Shown: positions 1 to 5,647, counted from the stretch's first letter. The stretch: DNA of 5,735 nt from Candidatus Gastranaerophilales bacterium (GCA_905235825.1 CAJONH010000308.1:1-5735); one strand, 5' to 3'. Made by a program: numbers and translations. The notes: generated by a model not told the origin, from the letters alone.

Positions 1-3
1 ATA

Positions 4-54
4 CAGGTGGCAGGGGAAACAAAATAAGCAGCCATTGCGAAAGTTCTTAGAAAC
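4..54. repeat. Direct repeat A, copy 1
   Basis: The last 39 bases (16-54) are identical to 495-533. The nine bases before them (CAGGTGGCA, 4-12) also match 485-493, so the whole unit is about 50 bp with a 2-base length difference (GGG against T). The unit contains CATTGCGA (34-41), also present at 513-520 and 5711-5718. It ends in GTTCTTAGAAAC, which is nearly self-complementary. There is no coding potential. The two copies bracket about 440 bp of foldback DNA, so they could be the ends of a non-autonomous mobile element or two members of a dispersed family. The repeat itself is read directly from the sequence; its nature is inference. Confidence 0.85.
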
Positions 55-164
55 AATAAATGCAAGAACGATGAGAAGTGTGTTTGACTTTAAAATAAGT
101 CAAAGATAGAAGCAAGAGCGGAGCGTTTTCACACGACGTCTGAATTTATATTGTTTCTTAGAAC
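43..164. repeat. Small foldback (inverted repeat with internal hairpin)
   Basis: Bases 43-57 (GTTCTTAGAAACAAT) and 150-164 are inverted copies, with 14 of 15 positions complementary. Inside them GTGTG (78-82) can pair with CACAC (130-134). An 8-bp hairpin, TTTGACTT at 83-90 with AAGTCAAA at 97-104, sits inside that with a 6-base loop. The pairings are nested, so a transcript of either strand could fold into one branched structure. It could be a small structured RNA, or the remains of a MITE-like element. No family is recognised. Confidence 0.5.
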
Positions 165-165
165 T

Positions 166-192
166 GCAGCAGTTGTGCTGCGTTTTTGTTTT
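166..192 (+). terminator. Possible intrinsic terminator after the small foldback
   Basis: GCAGCA (166-171) and TGCTGC (176-181) form a 6-bp GC-rich stem with a 4-base GTTG loop. A T-rich tract follows (183-192, interrupted by one G). The shape is that of a short rho-independent terminator reading left to right, and it would end any transcript covering 1-165. The stem is short and no upstream gene is visible, so it may be only part of the repeat structure. Confidence 0.35.
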
Positions 193-276
193 CCCTGACA
201 AACCGTATAAAAATTTGGCTCTTTTTCAAATTTTTCTTAATTTGTAAAACGCTTAAAAAAAGAAAATCCTTTTCAG
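190..276. repeat. 87-bp direct repeat B, copy 1
   Basis: This block aligns without gaps to 5561-5647, with about 82 of 87 positions identical. The differences I see are at 217, 247, 254, 255 and 262. It starts TTTCCCTGACAAACCG and ends CCTTTTCAG. It contains a local 8-bp hairpin, AAAAATTT (209-216) with AAATTTTT (228-235). Most of it also forms the left arm of the large foldback at 220-462. The two copies are in the same orientation and flank every gene in the window. Confidence 0.9.
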
Positions 277-462
277 GGCTGTTTCGCTTGGTTATTTTGT
301 AAGCGGCACTATGGCTTTTAACTATAAAACGGTAATCTGTATTAAGTGAGTGTCCGCTAACAAAATTGCCCTCACTCTAATGCCCTTCAAAGAATTTTCT
401 TTTTTCGCTTAATTCATAGCTTATTGAATTTGGTGACGAAATATATAAAAATTTGAAAAAGA
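220..462. repeat. Large nested foldback element
   Basis: Three inverted repeat pairs nest around nearly the same centre (about 330-341). Bases 220-235 with 447-462 are a 16-bp exact match. Bases 262-279 with 382-399 pair at 15 of 18 positions. Bases 290-309 with 350-370 are imperfect, with one bulged base and three mismatches. Together they make a hairpin about 240 bp long with a 40-base apex (310-349). This is not chance pairing of AT-rich DNA, because the inner pair includes AGCGG/CCGCT and the middle pair AGGGC/GCCCT. No transposase is present. A MITE-like element or a degenerate foldback is the most economical reading. The apex holds a 12-codon ATG frame (311-349) without a good ribosome binding site, which I do not call a gene. 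Confidence 0.7.
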
Positions 463-484
463 ATAAAAAGCATTAATATTATTG

Positions 485-533
485 CAGGTGGCATGAAACA
501 AAATAAGCAGCCATTGCGAAAGTTCTTAGAAAC
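485..533. repeat. Direct repeat A, copy 2
   Basis: Bases 495-533 are identical to 16-54, and 485-493 match 4-12. This copy lies just before the terminator at 544-582. The sequences after the two copies (AATAAATG against TTTACCTG) are unrelated, which places the right boundary of the repeat at or near the final GAAAC. Confidence 0.85.
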
Positions 534-543
534 TTTACCTGAC

Positions 544-582
544 AAAAACGGCTCCGATATTTGTGAACGGAGCCGTTTTTTT
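544..582 (-). terminator. Strong intrinsic terminator of the etfB-etfA-MFS operon
   Basis: A perfect 13-bp stem (544-556 with 568-580) holds an 8-bp GC-rich core, CGGCTCCG/CGGAGCCG, and an 11-base loop. The core is flanked by A5 on the left and T7 on the right. Read on the minus strand, the hairpin lies about 20 bases after the stop codon of the MFS gene and ends in a U-run, so it closes the operon. The U-tract on the plus strand (576-582) is as good or better, so it should also stop transcription entering from the repeat region. Confidence 0.9.
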
Positions 583-600
583 AATCTAAAATTACGTATC

Positions 601-2001
601 TTATTTATTTTTTTCGTTAATTAAATTTGTAATAACTGCCGAAAGTAAAAGTGTGAATGCCCCTATGAAGAAAGCATATTCCCAATGGTAATTTATTCCT
701 TCGGGTATTGTATAAGAGCATTGATTTATAAACCAAGCAAGTAATGTACACACAAGAACCTGAGGTCCTGCTATAAATATGTTAAAAATACCCATAACAG
801 AGCCTTCGGAACCTTTTTTAATAAATTCCGACAGCATTGCAAAAGGCAGTGCAAGAATACTTGCCCAGCCGATACCTGCTATTGCCATACATACAAGAAC
901 AAATCCGGGTTCACGATAAATTCCCATTCCGACAAAAGTTAATGCAAGTGTAATCAAAGATATAAAATGCACCCTTTTATTACCGAATTTTGTTGATAAT
1001 AAACCTATCGGTATTGATACAACAAAACAAATTAAATTTTGCACCGCAAAACAAATGGAAGAAAAATTAGCAGCTTTATTTATTGTATCGAGATAAGCGT
1101 TTTTAACTTCTTCTGCTGCCGCTGTTAAATCGGGAACACCATAAACCGTATGAATTGCATATTGAGTAAAGAAAATAAACAAACTCATAATACCAATCCA
1201 TGTGAATAATTGAAGTGTGCATATTTTGCCGACTTCGGGAGAAGTCTTAAAGAAGTCCGTTAATTTTTGCATAAATGAAGGTTCATTTTCTTTAACTTTA
1301 TTGGCAGATGTTTCATTTGTTTTTTGAGAACGATGTTCTTTTGTTGTTATGCAAGTCCATATCATTGCAAGAGAGAAGGCGAGTGCTGCCATTATAAACT
1401 GTGCATTTATGCTCATTTGGTAGTTGCAGACATATTTTAAAAACGGTGCCGTACCTGCTGCAACTACAGACCCCAGACCGATTGCAAAGCTCAAATAAGA
1501 ATTAGCAAGTGCGTGCTGATGAGCAGGTACAAGGTCGGGTACTAAAGCTCTGTAGGGCCCTTGAGCAGCATTAACACAAGCATCTATAACCCATATCATG
1601 ATTGCCGCAATAATCAATCCGCCGAATGCACCAAGCGGAAGATTTAGTGTTTCGGATAATTTTTGTGCAATATTAGCCGAATTAGGAAATGCCCATAATG
1701 CCAGACTGGCAAAAATTGCACCTAAAAACAGATAAGGACGTCTTTTCCCGAATATGGTATGAGTTTTATCACTCATTTCACCGATAATAGGCTGAACGAC
1801 CATGCCTGTAACGGGGCCTGCCAGCCATATCAAACCGAATAAAAACGGAGATGCTCCAAGTCCTTCAGTAACGGGGCCCGATAAAATAATTCTCATCTGC
1901 CATGCGAACTGTAGTCCGAAAAATCCAAGACAGAAATTAAGCAATTGCCCTGTTGAGAAAGGTTTTAATGTGTTTTCTTTTTCAATTACTTCGTTGCTCA
2001 T
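601..2001 (-). CDS. SLC45-like MFS transporter (sugar/cation symporter family)
   Basis: This 466-residue inner-membrane permease of the major facilitator superfamily has about 12 membrane segments. The pattern is that of the SLC45/GPH-type sucrose transporter group: QFAWQM near the start of TM1 (31-36), QPIIGEMSDKT followed by FGKRRPY between TM2 and TM3 (70-90, the family's motif A), LVPDLVPA (153-160), GIGWASILALPFAMLSE (376-392) and MGIFN (403-407) with PQ at 413-414. A hydrophilic central loop covers about 218-258, and a long outward loop about 285-310. Related proteins take up sucrose, maltose or other glycosides with protons; the substrate here cannot be read from sequence. Its ATG overlaps the etfA stop by four bases (ATGA), and AAGAGG (2009-2014) lies 7 bases upstream inside etfA, so translation is coupled. 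The frame is intact and full length. Co-transcription with ETF genes is unusual for this family. Confidence 0.85.
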   Translation of the reverse strand: MSNEVIEKENTLKPFSTGQLLNFCLGFFGLQFAWQMRIILSGPVTEGLGASPFLFGLIWLAGPVTGMVVQPIIGEMSDKTHTIFGKRRPYLFLGAIFASLALWAFPNSANIAQKLSETLNLPLGAFGGLIIAAIMIWVIDACVNAAQGPYRALVPDLVPAHQHALANSYLSFAIGLGSVVAAGTAPFLKYVCNYQMSINAQFIMAALAFSLAMIWTCITTKEHRSQKTNETSANKVKENEPSFMQKLTDFFKTSPEVGKICTLQLFTWIGIMSLFIFFTQYAIHTVYGVPDLTAAAEEVKNAYLDTINKAANFSSICFAVQNLICFVVSIPIGLLSTKFGNKRVHFISLITLALTFVGMGIYREPGFVLVCMAIAGIGWASILALPFAMLSEFIKKGSEGSVMGIFNIFIAGPQVLVCTLLAWFINQCSYTIPEGINYHWEYAFFIGAFTLLLSAVITNLINEKNK

Positions 2002-3002
2002 TGTTTTTCCTCTTTATTAGTATCGAATTTTGTAATTAACTCATCTAAAATTTTGAATAAATCTCCCGTAATGCCGTAATCGGCATATTTAAAAATCGGT
2101 GCATTTTCATCTTTATTTATTGCAATTATTTTTCCGCTGTTTTTTATACCTGCAATATGCTGATTAGCTCCTGAAATTCCAACTGCAATATATAATTTAG
2201 GAGAAATTGTTTTACCTGTCTGTCCTATTTGTTGAGATTTCTCAATATAACCTCTTTCAAATGCTTCTCTTGAACCGCCGACGGCAGCATTCATTTTATG
2301 TGCAAGACTGTAAATAAGTTCAAATCCGTTATCTTTACAAGCACCCATTCCGCCTGCTATTACGATATCCGATGTTGTTACATCCTTATTTTCGGATGTT
2401 TTTTTTATTGCATTTATTATTTCAATTTTTCTTTCAATTTCGTCAATATTAATCCATTCAAAATGTGCGAAAGCACTATGTTCAATTTGTTGTTCTTTAA
2501 AAATATTTTCTTGAACCGTAGCCATTTGGGGCAGAGTCTTACATAAAATATCGGCGGTTAACTGCCCTCCGAAAGTGGGTCTGGTTGATAATAAACGATT
2601 ATTTTCCGTTATATTTAAATTTGTGCAATCTGCCGTTAATCCCGTATTAAGTTTTGAAGCACAATATGAGGCAACTTCTTTGCCTTGCAGCGTTGCACCT
2701 ATGAGTATGATTTCAGGTTGATATTTTTGTGCAATTTGATAAAAAATTTCGGGGTGATAATTTTTATCATAATGTTTTAATCTGTCATCACAGGTAATTA
2801 TGACTTCATCGGCTCCGTAAGAACCGAGTTCATTTATTAATTCATCATAATTTCTTCTTTCTCCGATTAAACAAACTTTTATATCCTTATTTTCAAATTT
2901 TTCATTTAATTCGTACGCTTTTGTTAACAGTTGTTTTACAACTGTTCTTATATGATATTCAGAGGTTAATTCCCCGTATATTAATACTCCGCAGGATTTC
3001 AT
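1998..3002 (-). CDS. etfA: Electron transfer flavoprotein subunit alpha
   Basis: This 334-residue large subunit of ETF is a cytoplasmic flavoprotein that pairs with EtfB. The N-terminal alpha/beta domain (about 1-195) carries GLTADCT (121-127) and RPTFGGQLTA (141-150), a form common in clostridial and bifurcating-type EtfA. The C-terminal FAD domain (about 205-325) is well conserved: IAGGMG (215-220), AAVGGSREAFERGY (239-252), QIGQTGKTISPKLYIAVGIS (258-277), GANQH (278-282), and NKDENAPIFKYADYGITGD (296-314). Arg245, Thr262 and His282 have the same spacing as human ETF-alpha Arg249, Thr266 and His286, which contact FAD. There is no fused ferredoxin domain. The start ATG directly follows the etfB stop, with AGAGG (3011-3015) 8 bases upstream, and the stop overlaps the MFS start. 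The family call is firm. Bifurcating function is an inference from motifs. Confidence 0.95.
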   Translation of the reverse strand: MKSCGVLIYGELTSEYHIRTVVKQLLTKAYELNEKFENKDIKVCLIGERRNYDELINELGSYGADEVIITCDDRLKHYDKNYHPEIFYQIAQKYQPEIILIGATLQGKEVASYCASKLNTGLTADCTNLNITENNRLLSTRPTFGGQLTADILCKTLPQMATVQENIFKEQQIEHSAFAHFEWINIDEIERKIEIINAIKKTSENKDVTTSDIVIAGGMGACKDNGFELIYSLAHKMNAAVGGSREAFERGYIEKSQQIGQTGKTISPKLYIAVGISGANQHIAGIKNSGKIIAINKDENAPIFKYADYGITGDLFKILDELITKFDTNKEEKQ

Positions 3003-3764
3003 TCAGCACACCTCTTTAATTTTATTTAACAATTCATCTGTATTGAGCATCAAGCAGTTTCTATACTCATCGTGTCTGTATACTTTAGAAACATAAGTAG
3101 GAGAGCCTTTTATGCCTGTTTCATCATCTTTGAGCCTTAATTCCGATATATTATAAATTTTATAATTATAATCATGAGCTTTTATATATCCGTCGATTTT
3201 CGGCAGAGAAAGAGAGTAAATTGAATTATTAATACATAAGACAGCGGGAAGTTTAACGGTATATGTAATTTTTTCAAATTCATTTTCGGAAATTACGGTT
3301 ATGTTATTATCGTTAATTTCCGTAATTTCACTTACATTTGTAATAAATGGATATGATAATCTTACGGCAGTGGAAGGCCCTGTTTGTGCAGTTTCACCGT
3401 CAGAGGCACTTTGTCCGAACAAAATTAAATTAGTATCGGGAAATTTTTCTTTTATGGCAGCGGATAGGACTTTAGAAGTTGCACAGGTATCGGAGCCGAT
3501 AAATTTCGAGTCGCTTAAAAGAGCCGCATCATCAACACCAAGAGCAATTGCTTCTTTTAAAATTTCCGCTGCTTTATTCGGCCCCATTGATACTGCCGTA
3601 ATACGGGCATTATATTGTTCTTTTAATTTAAGTGCCGATGCAATGGCATGCCTGTCAACAGGATTTAAAATACTTTCGGTATTTACCCTGTCTATGTTAT
3701 TACTTGCTGTCCATTTAACATCATCAGTATCGGGAACCTGCTTGATAAATACAACAATATTCAA
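3003..3764 (-). CDS. etfB: Electron transfer flavoprotein subunit beta
   Basis: This is the small subunit of ETF, 253 residues from the TTG at 3764, close to the usual 250-260. It opens MNIVVFIKQVPDTD, the expected N-terminus. It carries NPVDRHAI (34-41), SMGPNKA (59-65), GSDTCATS (90-97), GQSASDGETAQTGP (117-130) and KGSPTYVSKV (219-228). The GP, D-ATS and DG-TAQ-GP motifs bind AMP in canonical ETFs and a second FAD in bifurcating ones, and the wording here resembles the latter. The stretch after VLCINN (175-180) is unusual: the common N-PR motif and the Ala-Lys-Lys end of the recognition loop are replaced (SIYSLSLPKIDGYIKA). The open frame runs 16 codons further upstream to another TTG, but that extension (YKNINYINAVV) does not look like family sequence. 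A ribosome binding site fits TTG 3764. It is the first gene of the operon. Confidence 0.93.
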   Translation of the reverse strand: MNIVVFIKQVPDTDDVKWTASNNIDRVNTESILNPVDRHAIASALKLKEQYNARITAVSMGPNKAAEILKEAIALGVDDAALLSDSKFIGSDTCATSKVLSAAIKEKFPDTNLILFGQSASDGETAQTGPSTAVRLSYPFITNVSEITEINDNNITVISENEFEKITYTVKLPAVLCINNSIYSLSLPKIDGYIKAHDYNYKIYNISELRLKDDETGIKGSPTYVSKVYRHDEYRNCLMLNTDELLNKIKEVC

Positions 3765-3777
3765 TATCCGTACCTTT
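3762..3777 (-). promoter_or_regulatory. Ribosome binding site deciding a TTG start for etfB
   Basis: On the minus strand AAAGGT (3772-3777) precedes TTG (3762-3764), with 8 bases between the last G and the start codon. No ATG is available near the conserved N-terminus. The alternatives, TTG at 3812 and GTG at 3782, lack a comparable purine-rich site at the right distance and would add residues not typical of EtfB. Confidence 0.7.
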
Positions 3778-3813
3778 ACCACCGCATTTATATAATTTAT
3801 ATTTTTATACAAA

Positions 3814-3840
3814 AATCGTATATTTGCAATCGGTATATTT
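3814..3840. repeat. Short tandem repeat in the divergent promoter region
   Basis: AATCGTATATTT (3814-3825) is repeated as AATCGGTATATTT (3828-3840), with a 14-base period and one inserted G. The pair lies around the predicted start point of the etf transcript. It is flanked by an 11-bp inverted pair, ATAATTTATAT (3792-3802) with ATATAAATTAT (3845-3855). This could be a regulator binding site, but in DNA this AT-rich the flanking inverted pair may be chance. No known operator is recognised. Confidence 0.45.
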
Positions 3841-3841
3841 A

Positions 3842-3870
3842 ACCATATAAATTATGAATAAAATTGACAA
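3842..3870 (-). promoter_or_regulatory. Candidate promoter for the etf operon
   Basis: Reading leftward, TTGTCA (3870-3865, 5 of 6 to the sigma-70 -35 consensus) is followed after 17 bases by TATGGT (3847-3842, 4 of 6 to -10). Transcription would begin near 3835 and leave a leader of about 70 bases before the TTG start. The -35 box occupies the same bases as the -35 of the plus-strand candidate. The surroundings are very AT-rich, so other promoters are possible. Confidence 0.3.
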
Positions 3871-3893
3871 TCAAATAATGCATAGTGTAGTAT
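3864..3893 (+). promoter_or_regulatory. Candidate promoter for the membrane protein gene, possibly leaderless
   Basis: A perfect -35 box, TTGACA (3864-3869), is followed after 18 bases by TAGTAT (3888-3893, 4 of 6 to -10). A start about 7 bases after the -10 falls at or near 3900, which is the A of the ATG. Together with the absence of a Shine-Dalgarno sequence, this suggests a leaderless message. The -10 box is weak, so this remains a prediction. Confidence 0.45.
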
Positions 3894-3899
3894 TTGACT

Positions 3900-5504
3900 A
3901 TGAATAAAAAGGCTTATTATTTTTTTTATATAATTATATTTTTTATATTATTTTTGGCAATTGCTTTTTTATCCAGAAACTGCTGTTTTTGGGAAGATGA
4001 TGAATATTACGCTGTAATACAATATATGTATCACTGGTTATCGTGTTTGGATTTTAAGTCTGAACACGGCGGAGGATATATAGGCTACTTTTTAACCAAA
4101 TTTTTCTGTTTTTTTCTTCCGCTTAAATTAAATATTCATCCTGCCGATTTTATTTGTTCGCCTTATTATGCGTTTATTAAATCAATAATTATATTTTCCG
4201 TATTATTGTGTATATCGAATTTTATAAATTTTTTCAAAAAATCTTCAATAAATATTTTATTCTTTATATTTTTATGCAGTTATTTCTTTTATTCGGTTTT
4301 TTCAACCTATTCTTATGTATTGGTATTAAATTATCAATTTTTCAGATACTGTTTTTCGATTTTATTTTTTGCTTTTTTTATATTTTTTATATTCAGACAT
4401 TTACTTTCAGACAACAAAAAAATTAATTATATTCAATTAATTTTTGCAATGATGTCAGGATATATTGCGGGAGCATCTTCTGAAATTCTTATTTTTGCTC
4501 TCGGTGTATTATATGGTTTAACTGTTATATACAATCTTTTTGCCCGTATTTTACATACAAAATATGAAAATATAAAACCTTTAAATACGGGATTAATTTT
4601 TCATATTGCATATATTCCGTATTTTATTTCGGCATATTTATTTCTTTCATCTCCGGGGTTCTATAATATAGCAATGGAGCTTAGAGGGCTTAATAACATT
4701 CATATCGGTTCCGAGCAATTTTTCAATTTTTTAAATTTATATTTCATAGTTTTATTCAAACATGAATTATTATACTGGATTATTTGCGGAATACTTTTAT
4801 TTATATTGATTTTTAAATTAAAAGTAAAGAAAAAAGAAATAGTTTTTCCGTTGATATTTCAGCTTGTAATTTTAGCTTTATATTTTTCATTAATTTTATG
4901 CGGAGAAACTGGCGGTTCTCACAGTGAAATTACTATTGACGGGCATCACAGCCTTTATTATATAACGCACAAACAATTACGATTTTTATTTGAAATGATT
5001 ATGTTAATACCGTTATTTATGTATTATTCATTATTTATTTCATATATTGGAGAAAATCAGCAAAAGAAAATAAAAAAAATTGTTTCGGGAATACTTATTA
5101 TTTTGAGTATATTTTCGGTATTATCCGCAATAAAAATGTATGACGGATATATAGGAAATAAATATCTTGCTCAATTAAAGAAAGAAAATTATATTTTAGA
5201 AAAAATTTTCAGATACAGAATTTTAACAAATCAGGATTTTATAAATATGCCGTTATCAATAAATGCCGGAACTTTTAGACCATCTCACTGGTTTTATGAT
5301 TATAACGGATTTGTTTTTTATTACAAAACTATATATAATCCTCAAATAGAGCTTCCTTCAAGATACGAGGTTAATGATAGCGGAAAAAATTATTTTTATA
5401 AAACGGGCGGTATAATTACGGAGGAGGAAATCAAAAATATAAAATTTTCAAGATTGTTTGATGAAAATTTTGTATTAAATATGTCAGAGCAAAAACCACG
5501 ATAA
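3900..5504 (+). CDS. Multi-pass membrane protein, GT-C-like glycosyltransferase candidate
   Basis: This 534-residue integral membrane protein has roughly 10-11 hydrophobic segments between residues 5 and 412, then a soluble tail of about 120 residues rich in Tyr and Phe. TM1 (about 6-26) is followed at once by WEDDEYYAV (31-39). An acidic pair in the first outward loop is the hallmark of GT-C glycosyltransferases, which take sugars from polyprenyl-phosphate carriers on the outer face of the membrane. Other candidate polar motifs are HGGGYIGY (56-63), GASSEILIF (191-199) and GHHSLYYITHKQLR (348-361). I do not recognise an exact family; DUF6056-like or GtrII-like proteins are the nearest in style. 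ATG 3900 is preferred over TTG 3894, two codons earlier; neither has a Shine-Dalgarno sequence. The gene is divergent from the etf operon and visibly more AT-rich, dominated by Phe, Ile, Tyr and Leu, which partly reflects its membrane content and could also mean transfer. Confidence 0.7.
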   Translation: MNKKAYYFFYIIIFFILFLAIAFLSRNCCFWEDDEYYAVIQYMYHWLSCLDFKSEHGGGYIGYFLTKFFCFFLPLKLNIHPADFICSPYYAFIKSIIIFSVLLCISNFINFFKKSSINILFFIFLCSYFFYSVFSTYSYVLVLNYQFFRYCFSILFFAFFIFFIFRHLLSDNKKINYIQLIFAMMSGYIAGASSEILIFALGVLYGLTVIYNLFARILHTKYENIKPLNTGLIFHIAYIPYFISAYLFLSSPGFYNIAMELRGLNNIHIGSEQFFNFLNLYFIVLFKHELLYWIICGILLFILIFKLKVKKKEIVFPLIFQLVILALYFSLILCGETGGSHSEITIDGHHSLYYITHKQLRFLFEMIMLIPLFMYYSLFISYIGENQQKKIKKIVSGILIILSIFSVLSAIKMYDGYIGNKYLAQLKKENYILEKIFRYRILTNQDFINMPLSINAGTFRPSHWFYDYNGFVFYYKTIYNPQIELPSRYEVNDSGKNYFYKTGGIITEEEIKNIKFSRLFDENFVLNMSEQKPR

Positions 5505-5545
5505 GCGAAATTTACCCGTGCATGCTTTGTATCTTTTGTATATAG

Positions 5546-5643
5546 CGAAGAATTTTCTTTTTTCCCTGACAAACCGTATAAAAATTTTGCTCTTTTTCAA
5601 ATTTTTCTTAATTTGTAGAACGCTACAAAAAATAAAATCCTTT
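5546..5643. repeat. Foldback downstream of the membrane protein gene
   Basis: CGAAGAATTTTCTTTTTT (5546-5563) can pair imperfectly with AAAAAATAAAATCCTTT (5627-5643). The 17 bases 5548-5564 are also identical to 390-406 in the right arm of the large foldback, so both arms of that element have relatives here in a rearranged order. An internal hairpin, AAAAATTT with AAATTTTT (8 bp), is shared with repeat B copy 1. The foldback lies about 40 bases after the stop codon and may help end transcription, but no classical GC-rich terminator is visible. Confidence 0.5.
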
Positions 5644-5647
5644 TCAG
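5561..5647. repeat. 87-bp direct repeat B, copy 2
   Basis: This is a gapless match to 190-276 in the same orientation, with about five substitutions. It starts 56 bases after the end of the membrane protein gene. Here the block is joined directly to a 17-base motif (5548-5564) that in the left region lies over 100 bases away and in the opposite foldback arm. The two sites are therefore rearranged members of one repeat family, not simple duplicates. Confidence 0.9.

Noticed and set aside
311..349. A 12-codon ATG frame (MAFNYKTVICIK) at the apex of the large foldback
   Set aside because: It has no clear ribosome binding site, is very short and lies in the unpaired tip of repeat DNA. A frame this short is expected by chance.
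4..533. CRISPR array
   Set aside because: There are only two copies of the 39-mer, about 440 bases apart with structured DNA between them. There are no regular spacers and no cas genes.
1..600. Complete insertion sequence
   Set aside because: No transposase frame or fragment is visible on either strand, and no target duplication could be matched at both ends.
1..600. tRNA gene or known riboswitch in the left non-coding region
   Set aside because: No cloverleaf, T-loop consensus or riboswitch core was found. The pairings present are long foldbacks, not compact RNA folds of a known class.
1802..2020. Plus-strand open frame opposite the start of the MFS gene
   Set aside because: It is fully antisense to a well-conserved membrane protein, has no family features and no ribosome binding site.
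2298..2546. Plus-strand open frame inside etfA
   Set aside because: It is the antisense shadow of the conserved etfA sequence and has a Phe/Cys-rich composition typical of a reversed frame.
3301..3795. A 164-codon plus-strand open frame opposite etfB
   Set aside because: Although long, it mirrors conserved EtfB codons, has no domain resemblance and lacks its own signals.
4208..4426. Short hydrophobic frame within the membrane protein gene
   Set aside because: It is an out-of-frame reading of AT-rich codons for Phe and Ile and lies inside the larger intact gene.
5505..5560. Intrinsic terminator directly after the membrane protein gene
   Set aside because: The only perfect palindrome, GCATGC (5520-5525), is too short and is not followed by a U-run. 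The T-run at 5558-5563 has no GC-rich stem before it.
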